From the NCBI RefSeq assembly GCF_000236685.1, contig NC_016633.1, positions 3,353,815-3,417,814 of the forward strand: a DNA stretch of 64,000 nucleotides. The letters run 5' to 3'. Position numbers and translations under genes: made by a program. The notes below the pieces were generated by a model. The model searched no databases. It saw nothing but the letters and a program-made list of their open reading frames with translations, and was not told the origin of the DNA. The stretch's first letter is position 1; every line of letters begins with the position of its first letter. The DNA comes from Sphaerochaeta pleomorpha str. Grapes. Lineage in GTDB: Bacteria > Spirochaetota > Spirochaetia > Sphaerochaetales > Sphaerochaetaceae. Positions 17,006-26,835 of the stretch are shown one piece after another.

Positions 17006-17389
17006 TTATCGCGTTGCTATCACTTCGATCTCGACCATTGCTCCTTTTGCAAGCTTGGTAACCTCGACACAGGCACGGGCAGGGGGCTCAATTCCTTCAT
17101 AATAACGTGCATACACTGCATTGACCTTGGAAAACTGGCTCATGTCAGTGATGAAGACGGTGCATTTGAGAACTTTGTCAAAAGAAGAGCCTGCAGCAGA
17201 AAGCACTGCCGCAAGGTTTTTCATTGCCAGGTCCGTCTGCTGGGCAATATCGCCATCGAGCAGTTCGTTGGTAACCGGGTCGATAGGCAACTGGGCAGAG
17301 GTGTAGACAACGTCGTTATAGACAGTAGCCTGACTGTAGGGACCGATTGCCTTTGGTGCTTTGTCAGTCTGTATGATTTCTTTTTTCAT
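17006..17389 (-). CDS. ridA: RidA/YjgF family enamine/imine deaminase
   Basis: This 127-aa protein is of standard RidA length. It has IGPYSQATVYNDVVYTSAQLP near the N-terminus, the conserved AVYARYYEG, and the substrate-binding Arg in PPARACVEVTKLAKGAMVEIE. RidA hydrolyses reactive enamine and imine intermediates released by PLP enzymes. The ATG overlaps the glycerate kinase stop by 4 bp, so it is the last gene of a larA-glycerate kinase-ridA operon. In that place it could instead act on an intermediate of the sugar-acid pathway. Confidence 0.92.
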   Translation of the reverse strand: MKKEIIQTDKAPKAIGPYSQATVYNDVVYTSAQLPIDPVTNELLDGDIAQQTDLAMKNLAAVLSAAGSSFDKVLKCTVFITDMSQFSKVNAVYARYYEGIEPPARACVEVTKLAKGAMVEIEVIATR

Positions 17390-18513
17390 GATCGTAACTC
17401 CCTACAGGTCTTGATAAGATGGAAGGTTCTGAAAGCTGCATCCTCGGTAAGCTCCAAAGACCTTGCCATTGCTTTCTCCAAAGGCATTGCCGCATTGGTG
17501 GTGCTTACGATTGCGTCAATTCCGAGTTCGTAGAGACTTTCTGTCCCTTCTCCGATATCACCGGCGAAAGCAATTACCGGAACGTTGTGTTTTTTGGCCA
17601 GTTTTGCTATCCCGACAGGAACTTTTCCACATTTGCTCTGCCCGTCTATCTTTCCTTCACCGGTAAAACAGAGCGTTGAACCTTTCAGTGATTCTTCCAT
17701 GCCGATAACACTCAGAACGAGGGCGATACCGCTTTCCAGCTGCGCATTTGCAAAGGTCATCAGGGCAAAGCCGAGACCTCCGGCAGCCCCAGCTCCTGGA
17801 TAGATGGCCAGCTCCTGTTTCCCCAGAAGCTTGGAAAAAGTATCCATGGCGCTGTCGAGAGTGGCGACCATTTCGGCCGTGGCCCCTTTCTGGGGCCCGT
17901 AGATTGCGGATGAACCATTGGGACCGCAAAGGGGATTGTCAACATCGCAGGCAACCCGAATCGACGTGTTTGCAAGCAAGGGAGTCATCTTTGAAGTATC
18001 TATGGCTGCAATGGAAGATATATTTCCTCCTGTGGGTATTACAAGGTTTCCTTCTTTGTCATAGAAAAGAGCACCGAGAGCGGTTGCCATGCCGATACCA
18101 CAGTCATTGGTAGCACTGCCACCGATTCCTACGATCAGATTGTCACAACCCTTTTCGAGCGCATCGAGAATGAGTTCCCCTGTTCCAAGCGAAGTCGTAT
18201 GCAAAGGGTTCCTCTGGTCAACAGGGACAAGGGGGAGGCCGCTGGCTGTCGCCATTTCGATAATTGCCAGCTTACCCCTTTTGAGGTAGGAAGCCTGTCT
18301 TTTTTCAAAAAGCGGACCATGTACGGTAACGGTTACCTCTTCATCCCCTGCTTTCTGCAGGGTTGCGATAAGACCTTCTCCACCGTCTGCAACCGGATAT
18401 TTGTCGCAGACTACCGTGGGGTCGACCCTATGGATGCCCCGCTCTATTGCCCGTGCAACCTCAAGGGATGATGCACTTCCCTTGAAGGAGTCGCTTGCGA
18501 TTGTAACTTTCAT
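17386..18513 (-). CDS. glycerate kinase (GarK/GlxK family)
   Basis: This 375-aa kinase phosphorylates D-glycerate, giving 2-phosphoglycerate in the GarK/GlxK family. Motifs are ASDSFKGSASSLEVA at the N-terminus, VADGGEGLIATL, and the glycine-rich GIGGSATNDCGIGMATALG near residue 125. Its stop overlaps the start of ridA and it lies 25 bp after larA. With the KdgT permease and CdaR regulator nearby, it connects sugar-acid breakdown to lower glycolysis. Confidence 0.92.
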   Translation of the reverse strand: MKVTIASDSFKGSASSLEVARAIERGIHRVDPTVVCDKYPVADGGEGLIATLQKAGDEEVTVTVHGPLFEKRQASYLKRGKLAIIEMATASGLPLVPVDQRNPLHTTSLGTGELILDALEKGCDNLIVGIGGSATNDCGIGMATALGALFYDKEGNLVIPTGGNISSIAAIDTSKMTPLLANTSIRVACDVDNPLCGPNGSSAIYGPQKGATAEMVATLDSAMDTFSKLLGKQELAIYPGAGAAGGLGFALMTFANAQLESGIALVLSVIGMEESLKGSTLCFTGEGKIDGQSKCGKVPVGIAKLAKKHNVPVIAFAGDIGEGTESLYELGIDAIVSTTNAAMPLEKAMARSLELTEDAAFRTFHLIKTCRELRS

Positions 18514-18538
18514 ACTTTTATTTCCCTTTTTGTAGAAT

Positions 18539-19810
18539 TTATTCGATTACCATAACTGATACGCCATCAGGAATGGCAGTTATAGTTGCTTTGTCATTGC
18601 CGACAATTTTTTCGGCCTTCTTCAGCGCCTCCTCGAGGGAATGGGCAGGTATCATATGCAGACCCCTGACAATTTCATCAGGTGCCTCAGAAACATAGAT
18701 TACCTGGGCTTTCAGAAGAAGGCGGATAAAAATCTGGGTTTGCCATTGGTCTGCCTCGGTATGGTTCCTGTCCCTGGAAAGAAAGATTCCCATAGTCTTG
18801 GTAATATCCATCTCGTCGGCCATCTGATGATAGAAGGCATCGCCTCCGATTCCGTCATTGGATCTGGCAAGCATGATGATAACCCCACCTTGCTTGACAG
18901 TAGCCTCAGCGGCAGTCATGCCCTTTACCGCCTGATAGATATTCTGGTCAAGCGGGTATCCCCCGTTGGTGGATATGACAATATCTGCCGGTTTGGCATC
19001 GACCTTACACAGGCTGCTGAGGAACTTGCAACCTTCTGCATGGGCTTCAACCATATCCCCGCTCACAGCGAATATTGCCTCTTTTTCAGCATTGATCACT
19101 ACATTCACGATGAAAGCCAGCTTTGCTTTTCTTGCTGCCCAGACCATGTCCTCGTGAATGGGGTTGCCTTCGAGAATCCCGGTTCTCGCCTTTGGATGTG
19201 CGATAAACTCGGAACAATGGTTGGCTAAAACAGTTGTCCTGCTTGCAACACCTGGAAGAATGCTTTTTCTGGACCCTGAGAACCCGGCAAAGAAATGGGG
19301 CTCGATGAAACCTTCAGCGACTACCAAGTCTGCATCTATTACAAGTCTATTGATAATGCATTCCCCGCCGCTGGGAAGTGTTCCGATTTTGACCATAGGT
19401 GAAGTGGAGCTGTCATGGACAAGGATTTTCTCCTGTGCAACTACCTCGGACCCGAATTTATTGACAAGTTCCTCTTTCGAGGTTTCCCTATGGCAGCCTG
19501 TAGCAATAAGGATTGTAATATCGGCGTTCGGATTGCCCTTTCTGATTTCCTTTAGCATAGGGGGAATGATTGCCTTACTGGGCACCGGCCTGGTGTGGTC
19601 GCTTGCAATCAATACGACATTCTGTTTGCCCCTTGCCAGGGTGGAAAGCCTCGGGGAACCGATAGGATTCTGGAGAGCTTCCTCAACCAGTTCAATCTGC
19701 GTCTTTTCGGTCTTGAAACTATGTAAGGTAGATATGAGGACCCCTTGGAGACGGTCCTCTGGAATATCTATTCCAAGGGTTTTCTTGCCATAAGGAAAGT
19801 CAATGTTCAT
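18539..19810 (-). CDS. nickel-dependent LarA-family racemase/epimerase
   Basis: This 423-aa protein belongs to the lactate racemase (LarA, DUF2088) family, whose members use a nickel-pincer nucleotide cofactor to move hydride at a hydroxyacid carbon. Key segments are ASDHTRPVPSKAI near residue 71, TGCHRETSKEEL, and EPHFFAGFSGSRKSILPG near 168; the Lys of the last motif matches the cofactor-bound Lys of LarA. The Lar-cofactor genes larB, larC and larE are not in the window. Placed first in the operon with glycerate kinase, it more likely epimerises a sugar acid or glycerate than lactate. AGAGGTG precedes the ATG. Confidence 0.85.
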   Translation of the reverse strand: MNIDFPYGKKTLGIDIPEDRLQGVLISTLHSFKTEKTQIELVEEALQNPIGSPRLSTLARGKQNVVLIASDHTRPVPSKAIIPPMLKEIRKGNPNADITILIATGCHRETSKEELVNKFGSEVVAQEKILVHDSSTSPMVKIGTLPSGGECIINRLVIDADLVVAEGFIEPHFFAGFSGSRKSILPGVASRTTVLANHCSEFIAHPKARTGILEGNPIHEDMVWAARKAKLAFIVNVVINAEKEAIFAVSGDMVEAHAEGCKFLSSLCKVDAKPADIVISTNGGYPLDQNIYQAVKGMTAAEATVKQGGVIIMLARSNDGIGGDAFYHQMADEMDITKTMGIFLSRDRNHTEADQWQTQIFIRLLLKAQVIYVSEAPDEIVRGLHMIPAHSLEEALKKAEKIVGNDKATITAIPDGVSVMVIE

Positions 19811-19991
19811 GAAAAATCACCTCTGATAAATATAAATAGTAAAAAAAATAGTAAATCAGTTTTTTGAGTAAGCATCAAAAAGTCTAGCATAGGAAAATAC
19901 TCATGAGAATTGGTATATAAAATGAAAAATATAAAAAAAAATTGTTTTGTAAGATGAAAAAAAAGGAGAAAAACTACAAAAAAAAACTTTC

Positions 19992-20020
19992 TTTACAGTC
20001 CCAATATACAGGTTTATATT
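19992..20020 (+). promoter_or_regulatory. predicted kdgT promoter
   Basis: -35 TTTACA (19992-19997), a 17-bp spacer and -10 TATATT (20015-20020). It lies in the 246-bp divergent region between larA and kdgT, which is very A-rich on the plus strand and is the likely place for CdaR binding. Confidence 0.55.
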
Positions 20021-20056
20021 CACGTAAATGCAATTTTCAAGTAAGGAGTGTATTTT

Positions 20057-21115
20057 ATGAAAATGGGAAAAGTTCCAATTCTGGACACCTTGAACAAAAT
20101 CCCTGGGGGCCTCATGGTGGTGCCTTTGCTCTGTGGTGTTTTGTTTAACACGTTTCTGCCCAAGTCTCTGATGATCGGTAGCTTTACCACTGCGTTGTAC
20201 AAGACAGGCGCTTTGACTTTGATTGCAGTACTGTTCTTCTGTAGTGGAGCCCAGATTCAATTCAAGTCTGCAGGTATGTCCTTGTATAAGGGACTCGTTT
20301 TGAACGCCAGCAAGGTTTTCTTTGGCGTTATCTGCGGTGTTGTCCTTGCAAAAGTCGCCGGCCCTGCCTCGGCTTTTTTGGGCGTTACCCCACTTGCAAT
20401 GATTGCGGCTATGTCCAATTCCAATGGTGGCCTTTACACTGCACTTGCCTCAAAGTATGGTGATGACACTGACGTTGGTGCCATTGCGGTTCTGTCTTCA
20501 AATGACGGACCATTCTTTGAAATGATGTTCATGGGTATCGCAGGTGTTGCAACCATTCCCCTCATGTCCCTTGTTGCTGTTATCGTTCCTATTTTGGCTG
20601 GTATGATTCTTGGAAACCTTGATGACAAGTTCAGGTCTTTCCTGAAACCTGGAATGTTTATTGCCATTTTCCTCTTTGCTTTCCCCTTGGGCGCAGGACT
20701 CAACCTGCAGACCTTGGTAGTAGCAGGTTTCCCTGGCATCCTTCTTGGTCTGATGACCCTTATCATCACTGGTGTCCCTTCCTACTTCATCTACAAGTGG
20801 TTGGTACCCAGAAAACATCGCAGAAGTGCAGCCGTCGGTGCAGCTGTAGGTACCTCAGCCGGTAACTCGATTGCAACCCCTGCAGCTATTGCTGCTATCG
20901 ATGCAACTTGGGGTCCCTATGCTGCTACTGCAACCGCCCAAGTCGCTGCTTCGATTATCGTTACCGCAATTTTGGTGCCCTTCCTCGTAGACTGGTTCTA
21001 TAAGTGGGATACAAAGCATGGCGTACTCAATGAAGACGTTCCTCTTGCCGGTGGGGTATTTGGGACGGAAGTAGCTGCTGTGGCAGAAGTAATGGTCGCA
21101 GACGCAAAGTTATAA
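20057..21115 (+). CDS. kdgT: 2-keto-3-deoxygluconate permease family (KdgT)
   Basis: This inner-membrane symporter of about 352 aa imports 2-keto-3-deoxygluconate or a related sugar acid. It has about ten membrane segments, beginning with PGGLMVVPLLCGVLFNTFLP, and the conserved stretches AAMSNSNGGLYTAL, LSSNDGPFFEMMF and AVGTSAGNSIATPAAIAAID. ATG 20057 has AAGGAG 8 bp upstream; an earlier in-frame GTG is part of that site. It is divergent from the larA-glycerate kinase-ridA operon and probably coregulated with it. The true substrate may differ from KDG. Confidence 0.88.
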   Translation: MKMGKVPILDTLNKIPGGLMVVPLLCGVLFNTFLPKSLMIGSFTTALYKTGALTLIAVLFFCSGAQIQFKSAGMSLYKGLVLNASKVFFGVICGVVLAKVAGPASAFLGVTPLAMIAAMSNSNGGLYTALASKYGDDTDVGAIAVLSSNDGPFFEMMFMGIAGVATIPLMSLVAVIVPILAGMILGNLDDKFRSFLKPGMFIAIFLFAFPLGAGLNLQTLVVAGFPGILLGLMTLIITGVPSYFIYKWLVPRKHRRSAAVGAAVGTSAGNSIATPAAIAAIDATWGPYAATATAQVAASIIVTAILVPFLVDWFYKWDTKHGVLNEDVPLAGGVFGTEVAAVAEVMVADAKL

Positions 21116-21137
21116 TGCAAAGCTAGCATGACTAAAG

Positions 21138-21173
21138 AAAGGCAGGTGGAAAATATCCATCTGCCTTTTTTGG
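21138..21173 (+). terminator. intrinsic terminator after kdgT
   Basis: A 13-bp stem with one G-T pair (21138-21150 with 21156-21168) and a 5-nt loop runs into TTTTTTGGTTTG. Confidence 0.9.
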
Positions 21174-21236
21174 TTTGTCCGGCATGGTCATGCTTTATGC
21201 TGAACATAGGTGTACTGCCAGCTGCTCCCCGCTGGT

Positions 21237-21812
21237 TTAAACGGAATGACAATCAAGCTTCTTAAGAAAGTAGGAGAGAAATCTGCAATCGGCAGTCAAT
21301 TCCGGGTGGAAGGCAGTTACCAGAATGTTTTTCCATTCGGCAGCAACGGCCTGGCCTTTTACTGTGGCGAGGACAATGACACCTTCAGAGGTTTTCGAGA
21401 TGACCGGTGCGCGGATGAAGGTCATCGGTATTTCACCTATATCCGCAAAAAATCCTATAGTCTGGAAGCTACCCAGCTGTCTGCCGAAGGCATTTCTTTT
21501 CACTCTGATCGGTATACTTCCAAAATAGACTTCATCCTCATTCTCAATGCCCCCAGAAAGCAAGATCATTCCGGCACAGGTTCCGAATACAGGCAGACCG
21601 CTATCGATCAAGTGCTTTATTGGATAAAAAAGTCCGGTCTCATGAAGCAGTTTCCCGATGACGGTACTCTCTCCTCCTGGAAGGATCAAAGCATCGATAC
21701 CGTTGTCCAGGTCGCTCATCTTCCTAATAAGGAAATTCTCGACACCCAACTTGCCCAGAGCTGCAACATGTTCTGCAAATCCCCCTTGCAGTGCAAGGAC
21801 ACCGATTTTCAT
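21237..21812 (-). CDS. pdxT: pyridoxal 5'-phosphate synthase glutaminase subunit
   Basis: PdxT releases ammonia from glutamine and channels it to PdxS. The 191-aa product has the class I glutaminase triad: the nucleophile Cys in [13 protein letters not shown] near residue 78, and His and Glu in AFHPELT near 170. The oxyanion segment [12 protein letters not shown] is also present. Its ATG overlaps the pdxS stop by 4 bp, ensuring equal production. Confidence 0.95.
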   Translation of the reverse strand: MKIGVLALQGGFAEHVAALGKLGVENFLIRKMSDLDNGIDALILPGGESTVIGKLLHETGLFYPIKHLIDSGLPVFGTCAGMILLSGGIENEDEVYFGSIPIRVKRNAFGRQLGSFQTIGFFADIGEIPMTFIRAPVISKTSEGVIVLATVKGQAVAAEWKNILVTAFHPELTADCRFLSYFLKKLDCHSV

Positions 21813-22681
21813 AGGCCCCGTTCCGCCATCAATACTTTGATTTCCTGTTCATTGATTCCGACCATTGCCTCTCCCAAACCTTGAGAAAGAGAAGCAAGGA
21901 TATCGGGATCGTTATAGTTTGTGACGGCTTGAACGATAGCACGCGCACGTTTGGCTGGATCCCCGGATTTAAAAATCCCCGAACCGACGAAAACGCCTTC
22001 CGCATGTAATTGCATCATCAATGCGGCATCTGCAGGGGTCGCGATCCCCCCGGCGGCAAAATTCACCACAGGAAGTCGGCCCTCACGGGCTACAAAAAGC
22101 ATCAAATCCTGAGGAACCTGCAATCGTTTCGCCTCCTCATACAACTCATCCTCGCGGATACTGCGCAATTTTCCGATTTGTTGGTTTATCAGTCGCATAT
22201 GGCGGACTGCCTGGATGATATCCCCCGTACCGGGTTCCCCCTTTGTACGTATCATGGAAGCCCCTTCAAAGATTCGACGAAGGGCTTCTCCGAGGTCCTT
22301 GGCCCCGCATACGAACGGAACCTCGAATTTTCTCTTGTCGATATGATATCTATCGTCGGCGGGGGAGAGTACCTCGCTTTCATCTATATAATCGATCTCG
22401 AGGGCCTGTAATATCTGAGCCTCCACGAAATGACCGATTCGTACTTTCGCCATGACCGGGATAGTGACGGCTCTCTGGATTCCGTTTATCATCGCAGGGT
22501 CGCTCATCCTGGAGACGCCTCCCGCTGAGCGTATATCGGCAGGGATGCGCTCGAGAGCCATCACGGCGCATGCTCCGGCATCTTCGGCGATTTTAGCTTG
22601 GTCAGGTGTTGTCACATCCATGATTACACCGCCTTTGAGCATCTGGGCGAGGTTCTTGTTCAGTTCGTATCTGTTTTCCAT
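21809..22681 (-). CDS. pdxS: pyridoxal 5'-phosphate synthase lyase subunit
   Basis: PdxS makes PLP from ribose 5-phosphate, glyceraldehyde 3-phosphate and ammonia. The 290-aa TIM-barrel protein is among the most conserved known: [44 protein letters not shown] and [20 protein letters not shown] are all present. ATG 22681 ([13 protein letters not shown]) is chosen over an upstream extension; AAGGAG lies 10 bp before it. It is divergent from pdxR, which probably activates it. Confidence 0.96.
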   Translation of the reverse strand: MENRYELNKNLAQMLKGGVIMDVTTPDQAKIAEDAGACAVMALERIPADIRSAGGVSRMSDPAMINGIQRAVTIPVMAKVRIGHFVEAQILQALEIDYIDESEVLSPADDRYHIDKRKFEVPFVCGAKDLGEALRRIFEGASMIRTKGEPGTGDIIQAVRHMRLINQQIGKLRSIREDELYEEAKRLQVPQDLMLFVAREGRLPVVNFAAGGIATPADAALMMQLHAEGVFVGSGIFKSGDPAKRARAIVQAVTNYNDPDILASLSQGLGEAMVGINEQEIKVLMAERGL

Positions 22682-22740
22682 GGCAAATTCACTCCTTCCT
22701 CTATTGATTCGATTGAAATGCAACCCTATCCTAGAAGGGA

Positions 22741-22766
22741 ATCTGATTGTATGAAAAGTCTCAGAT
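22741..22766. promoter_or_regulatory. candidate PdxR operator between pdxS and pdxR
   Basis: ATCTGA (22741-22746) and TCAGAT (22761-22766) form an inverted repeat with centres 20 bp apart in the divergent region. A further TCAG half follows at about 22785. The spacing suits a dimeric MocR-type regulator, but this is inference from position and symmetry only. Confidence 0.3.
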
Positions 22767-22803
22767 ATTGAATATTTTATGGTATCAGAATGGAAGTGGA
22801 CAG

Positions 22804-24201
22804 ATGAATGAAATTACCTTGACCCTCGATAGGGATGACAGACGGACATTGACAGAACAACTGTACGCATTCTTGAAGGCGGAAATCATGCAGGGGAACC
22901 TTGCAAAGAACGAAAAGGTTCCCTCGAAGCGAAAGTTATCCTCACATCTGAAGTGCAGCATAAATACAATCCAAGGGGCATACAACCAACTAGTCGACGA
23001 AGGGTATCTGGTCGCGAAAGAAAAAAGCGGCTATTTCGTTGCAGAATTGGACGGGATTCTTGATTTGGCCGCGATACCAAAAAAGGTTGTGGAAGATACC
23101 CCCCTGTCAAAAGGGTACCGGTACGATTTTTCTTATCATGGTGTCGACTTGGAACAGTTTCCCTTCCGTATATGGCGCAGGATTACCCGGGAGGTGATCA
23201 ACGAAGATGACAAAGACCTTCTGGTTCTGGGCAATCCCAAAGGACTTTTGCCATTACGTTCGAGTATTGCAAGGTATCTGCATCAATCCAGGGGAGTGGT
23301 ATGTTCCCCACATCAGATTATTGTCAGTTCCGGAACGGAATTCCTTCTGCAGTTGCTCATTCAGCTGCTCGATCCCTCTACCATCTATGCCATCGAGAAT
23401 CCCGGGTATGAGAAACTCAATCTCTTGTTCAAGAGAAACCGTGTGAATTTCAAGTCGTTGCCACTGGATGAGCAAGGCCTGCGGCCTGAGAGGCTCGAGC
23501 AAGAAATGGTGGATGTAGTGTGTGTAACGCCATCGCACCAATTTCCTACAGGTTGTATCATGCCGGTCAAAAGACGGCTCCAATTACTTGCGTGGGCGAG
23601 CGAGCAGGCTGGACGCTATATCGTAGAGGATGATTATGACAGTGAGTTTAGGTACTCTGGCAAGCCGATACCCTCCTTGCAGGGAATGGATCAGGCTGGT
23701 CGGGTCATCTACCTGGGAGCATTCTCAAAATCTCTTTCTCCCTCTTTGAGAATCAGCTATATGGTCTTGCCAGAAAAACTGATCGATTCGTTTGATGATA
23801 CATTGAGTTTTTACAATTGCCCTGTGCCGACGATTGCACAGAAGACGTTGAAAGAATTCATGGACAAAGGTCATTTCGAACGCCATCTCAACCGCATGCG
23901 CAATCTGTATGGACAGAAGAGGGAGGCCCTTGTTACGGCAATACAAAGACATCTTCCCTTTGCTGAGATTGAAGGAGCATCAGCGGGGTTGCATGTGACT
24001 GTCCGAATCAACAATGGCATGGATGAAAAAGCATTGGTGGCTTCTGCAGAAAGCCAACAGATAAAGGTTTATGGTCTGTCGCGTTATTATTCGGAATGTT
24101 TGCAAGGGGGTGACGATGGCAGATTGCTACTTGGATTTGCCACGATGAAAATTGAAAATATGGAGGATGCAGTTGCTTTGCTTGCAAAAGGCTGGTGTTG
24201 A
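22804..24201 (+). CDS. pdxR: MocR/PdxR family transcription regulator
   Basis: This protein of about 465 aa has an N-terminal GntR winged helix (residues about 10-75: [41 protein letters not shown]) joined to a class I aminotransferase domain. The PLP lysine lies in [16 protein letters not shown], and [13 protein letters not shown] and [13 protein letters not shown] are typical MocR segments. ATG 22804 has GGAAG 7 bp upstream. Divergent placement from pdxST is the classical arrangement of PdxR, which senses PLP and controls PLP synthesis. Confidence 0.9.
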   Translation: MNEITLTLDRDDRRTLTEQLYAFLKAEIMQGNLAKNEKVPSKRKLSSHLKCSINTIQGAYNQLVDEGYLVAKEKSGYFVAELDGILDLAAIPKKVVEDTPLSKGYRYDFSYHGVDLEQFPFRIWRRITREVINEDDKDLLVLGNPKGLLPLRSSIARYLHQSRGVVCSPHQIIVSSGTEFLLQLLIQLLDPSTIYAIENPGYEKLNLLFKRNRVNFKSLPLDEQGLRPERLEQEMVDVVCVTPSHQFPTGCIMPVKRRLQLLAWASEQAGRYIVEDDYDSEFRYSGKPIPSLQGMDQAGRVIYLGAFSKSLSPSLRISYMVLPEKLIDSFDDTLSFYNCPVPTIAQKTLKEFMDKGHFERHLNRMRNLYGQKREALVTAIQRHLPFAEIEGASAGLHVTVRINNGMDEKALVASAESQQIKVYGLSRYYSECLQGGDDGRLLLGFATMKIENMEDAVALLAKGWC

Positions 24202-24255
24202 GATTTTGAATAGCACACTCTGGGAACCTACTGTACTTCACCTTTGAAATATGGT

Positions 24256-25377
24256 TTACAGGTTGTTCAATTCGATCATAAAGAGCTCTGCAAGGGAAAA
24301 AGGTGCCGCAAACTTGAGTTTCCTTAAATCTAGGCCTGTTCTTGTTTCGATTCGTTTGAGTTTATACTGGAGGGTATTCGGATGGATGTTCAGTATTTCT
24401 GCCGCCCGCTTGATCGATCCATCCTCCTCATAGAACACCTTGATGGCATTGATGCTTTCTTCAATTTCTTCCGCTGAGAAATCTTTGAATATTTTGGAGA
24501 TATAGAGCTGCTTGGCATTCAAGGGAATTTCGTCAAGCACCAGCTCGATGTTGAGCTTGCTGTAGAAACAATATCTCTGTATCCCAAACTGGCTGCAGGA
24601 AATCAAGGCTTTTCTTGCTTTTGTATATTGGTCATAGATTTTAAGCATATCAATAAAGCCGTCATCGACCCCGATGTAGAATTTCATGGGATTGTCAGCA
24701 TATTTATTGATGAGTTTCTCTATGAGTTCGACAATTTTGTCATCTGATCTGTTTGTAATTGCAGCAACCACAAAATTGAGATTCCTGAATGCTACGTTTT
24801 CACTGTCCTGTTTTCGTATTTCATGGATAATCTCGCTTTTCAGATTGCTTTCGATGTCGTTCGGTTCCATGCAGAAAAGTATCAGTCTCCTAGGTTTCGT
24901 TATATCGATGTTGAATTCCTGGCCTTTTGCCCTGAGGCTGTCAGTAATGACTGTCTGGGGGTTGCAGATCCATTCAATTTCAAACCGTTCCTTATCCTGT
25001 TTGAGTTTGAGAATCTTGGAATCCCTGTCTTTTCCCAGGATGAGGATTTCGGTCATCTTTTTGATAATCTGGCCATAGGCCCTGGCTTCCTTGTAGGGCC
25101 CTGTAATTCCGACAACTCCAATGATTTGGCCATCAATAACCAAAGGCAGGTTGGTTCCCGCATGGGTTCCGATAAATTGATCGTCAGTTACCGCTACCAG
25201 TTCTTCCAGTCTGTTCTCGATTATCTGTTTCGTGGCCTCATGGAAGTCACCGACCCGTTCCCTGTCAGAATTGGCAATGATGATTGCATCGCTTCCCACG
25301 ATATTCATTTTCAGGTTAATAAGACTAGAGAGTTGATCAACTATTTCTGCAGCATCTTGTTTGGAAATTTGTAGCAT
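24256..25377 (-). CDS. cdaR: sugar diacid regulator, CdaR family
   Basis: This 373-aa regulator has an N-terminal sugar-diacid recognition domain (residues about 3-135, with IGTHAGTNLPLVIDGQIIG and VGITGPYKEARAYG), a middle GGDEF-like region and a C-terminal PucR-type helix-turn-helix (GSIKRAAEILNIHPNTLQYKL). In E. coli, CdaR activates glucarate, galactarate and glycerate genes. Here it most likely controls the larA-glycerate kinase-ridA operon and kdgT, and perhaps the DUF1537-pdxA2 pair. It is transcribed alone. Confidence 0.9.
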   Translation of the reverse strand: MLQISKQDAAEIVDQLSSLINLKMNIVGSDAIIIANSDRERVGDFHEATKQIIENRLEELVAVTDDQFIGTHAGTNLPLVIDGQIIGVVGITGPYKEARAYGQIIKKMTEILILGKDRDSKILKLKQDKERFEIEWICNPQTVITDSLRAKGQEFNIDITKPRRLILFCMEPNDIESNLKSEIIHEIRKQDSENVAFRNLNFVVAAITNRSDDKIVELIEKLINKYADNPMKFYIGVDDGFIDMLKIYDQYTKARKALISCSQFGIQRYCFYSKLNIELVLDEIPLNAKQLYISKIFKDFSAEEIEESINAIKVFYEEDGSIKRAAEILNIHPNTLQYKLKRIETRTGLDLRKLKFAAPFSLAELFMIELNNL

Positions 25378-25814
25378 ATAATAACCTTTCTATGCATATG
25401 AGTATACCATGGAATTTTTCGGTATTAATACAGAAAAGGAAGTTTTGTATTTTATATGTACACTGTTCCCGGGAATAAACCAGGTGTCGGCAGGATGTGC
25501 CTATATACAAGCGGTAGCCCTTGGTATATATAAATCAAAGAAAAAAAATGTAGTGCTTTATTGCAAATGGGGATTCTATGAATACCGTTAAGACGGGATG
25601 AAAATCGAATTCATTTCCTTTGATTCTTTTCTAGGTTCGAAGAGTGCTGTCCTTTTGGCTTGCAAGAAGTTTTTCATATAGAATTAAGATAAGTCAGAAA
25701 AACCAGACACAGTAAATTTGCTCGTCAATTATTGATCCTTTTCAAATCAAAAAACCAGAAACCATGGAAAGCCTTTTCCCATAATTCCTGGTCTTTTCTT
25801 ATGCCCATGATCCA
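25378..25814. other. intergenic, no convincing gene
   Basis: This 437-bp stretch holds the cdaR upstream region. I find no gene with a Shine-Dalgarno, and no strong hairpin. Confidence 0.5.
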
Positions 25815-26084
25815 GTGAAAGGTTTTGGAAATCGGTTCATTCATCATGCAAAGGTGTACCGTTGCCGTCTTGAAAACGAGGGCGAGAGCCAAAATATTGT
25901 GATTGTTCCCTCCTTTGCCTTTGAGGACCGATTGATTGACACTCCCTTTACCATAGCTCCCAGTCGATTTGCCATAGTCATTATGCTGGAAGGCAAAGAC
26001 AAGGGGAAGGAATATTATTTTGACGAGCCCCATACATTCGAGGGTAATGCAAGGATTCTTGTCTGTTATGGTGCTAAGCGGTAA
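25815..26084 (+). CDS. small hypothetical protein
   Basis: An 89-residue frame from GTG 25815 (ending LEGKDKGKEYYF...ILVCYGAKR) has protein-like composition without membrane segments. I do not recognise it. There is no clear Shine-Dalgarno, and a frame of similar length overlaps on the other strand (25725-26033), so coding is uncertain. Confidence 0.35.
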   Translation: MKGFGNRFIHHAKVYRCRLENEGESQNIVIVPSFAFEDRLIDTPFTIAPSRFAIVIMLEGKDKGKEYYFDEPHTFEGNARILVCYGAKR

Positions 26085-26163
26085 GCGATAAGTGTTTACG
26101 TATTGCCTTGAGAAATACGACAGTATCTCAAGGCGTGCCAGAGGTTACCAAAAAATCATTAGC

Positions 26164-26364
26164 TCACAGGTAGGTCACGATTTTCCACCATGCCCCTTTA
26201 TTACGGGAATGGATAGGAGGAAAGGTGTCCCCTTCATTAAGCACGATGGTCAATTCTTCTATAGTCGGGAACGGAGCATATGTCCCATCTGTGTAATGAT
26301 CCCAGACATAGCGTGCATGGGAAGGTACTTTCTGTCCTGTTTCATACAATTCTCCAAATGCCAT
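26164..26364 (-). CDS. YjzC-like small protein
   Basis: This 66-aa protein matches the pattern of the YjzC family of small proteins: ETGQKVPSHARYVW near the N-terminus, then an EGDTFPPIHSRNKGAWWKIV C-terminal block (G-D-x-F-P-P). AGAGGTG lies about 7 bp before the ATG. The function of the family is unknown. It is transcribed alone. Confidence 0.7.
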   Translation of the reverse strand: MAFGELYETGQKVPSHARYVWDHYTDGTYAPFPTIEELTIVLNEGDTFPPIHSRNKGAWWKIVTYL

Positions 26365-26835
26365 ATATTTACACCTCTGGTATGTATTCTACTCATTCAA
26401 ACAAAAAAACCAATACTTACAGTACAGTAAATGTAAAAAAACCCATAATTGTTTTTACATTTGCTCCACCCATCTCAGTAGGTATCGAATAGGCCTGCCC
26501 AAGTGGAGTAATGAAACAAGCAGTGCCTACAAACTATGACATTTAGCATAGTTGTAAATACTATAGGTATTACCTACTCACTACCGGTTCAAAACCCCGA
26601 GGGATTTTGCCTATGGGTATCCTTCCCGCCATGGTACGGTTCGTACCTGTGTACAGAGAGCCGGAGAGGAGAATTCTGACATTCGTACAGGTTGTTTCGC
26701 CACCACAATGTGTAGATGTACTGGAAAAGGAATTGCATGGAAAAAAGTCATTGTCTATCAGAGTGATTCTCCTTGCCCTTACCCTTGCAAATCCGCTTTT
26801 CCCTTACATATAATGAATTGTCGAGGTGAATTTTT
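26365..26835. other. intergenic region with PHP-gene promoter
   Basis: No convincing gene is seen; a 68-codon frame at 26607-26813 lacks a ribosome site. GGTACG (26633-26638) and CGTACC (26642-26647) form a tight inverted repeat. A promoter for the next gene is visible: TTGCAA at 26785-26790, an 18-bp spacer and TATAAT at 26809-26814. Confidence 0.5.

Noticed and set aside
25725-26033. 102-codon frame on the minus strand
   Set aside because: No ribosome site and unlikely composition; the plus-strand frame opposite is slightly better but also weak.
26607-26813. 68-codon plus-strand frame
   Set aside because: It overlaps the PHP-gene promoter, has no ribosome site and no recognisable motif.
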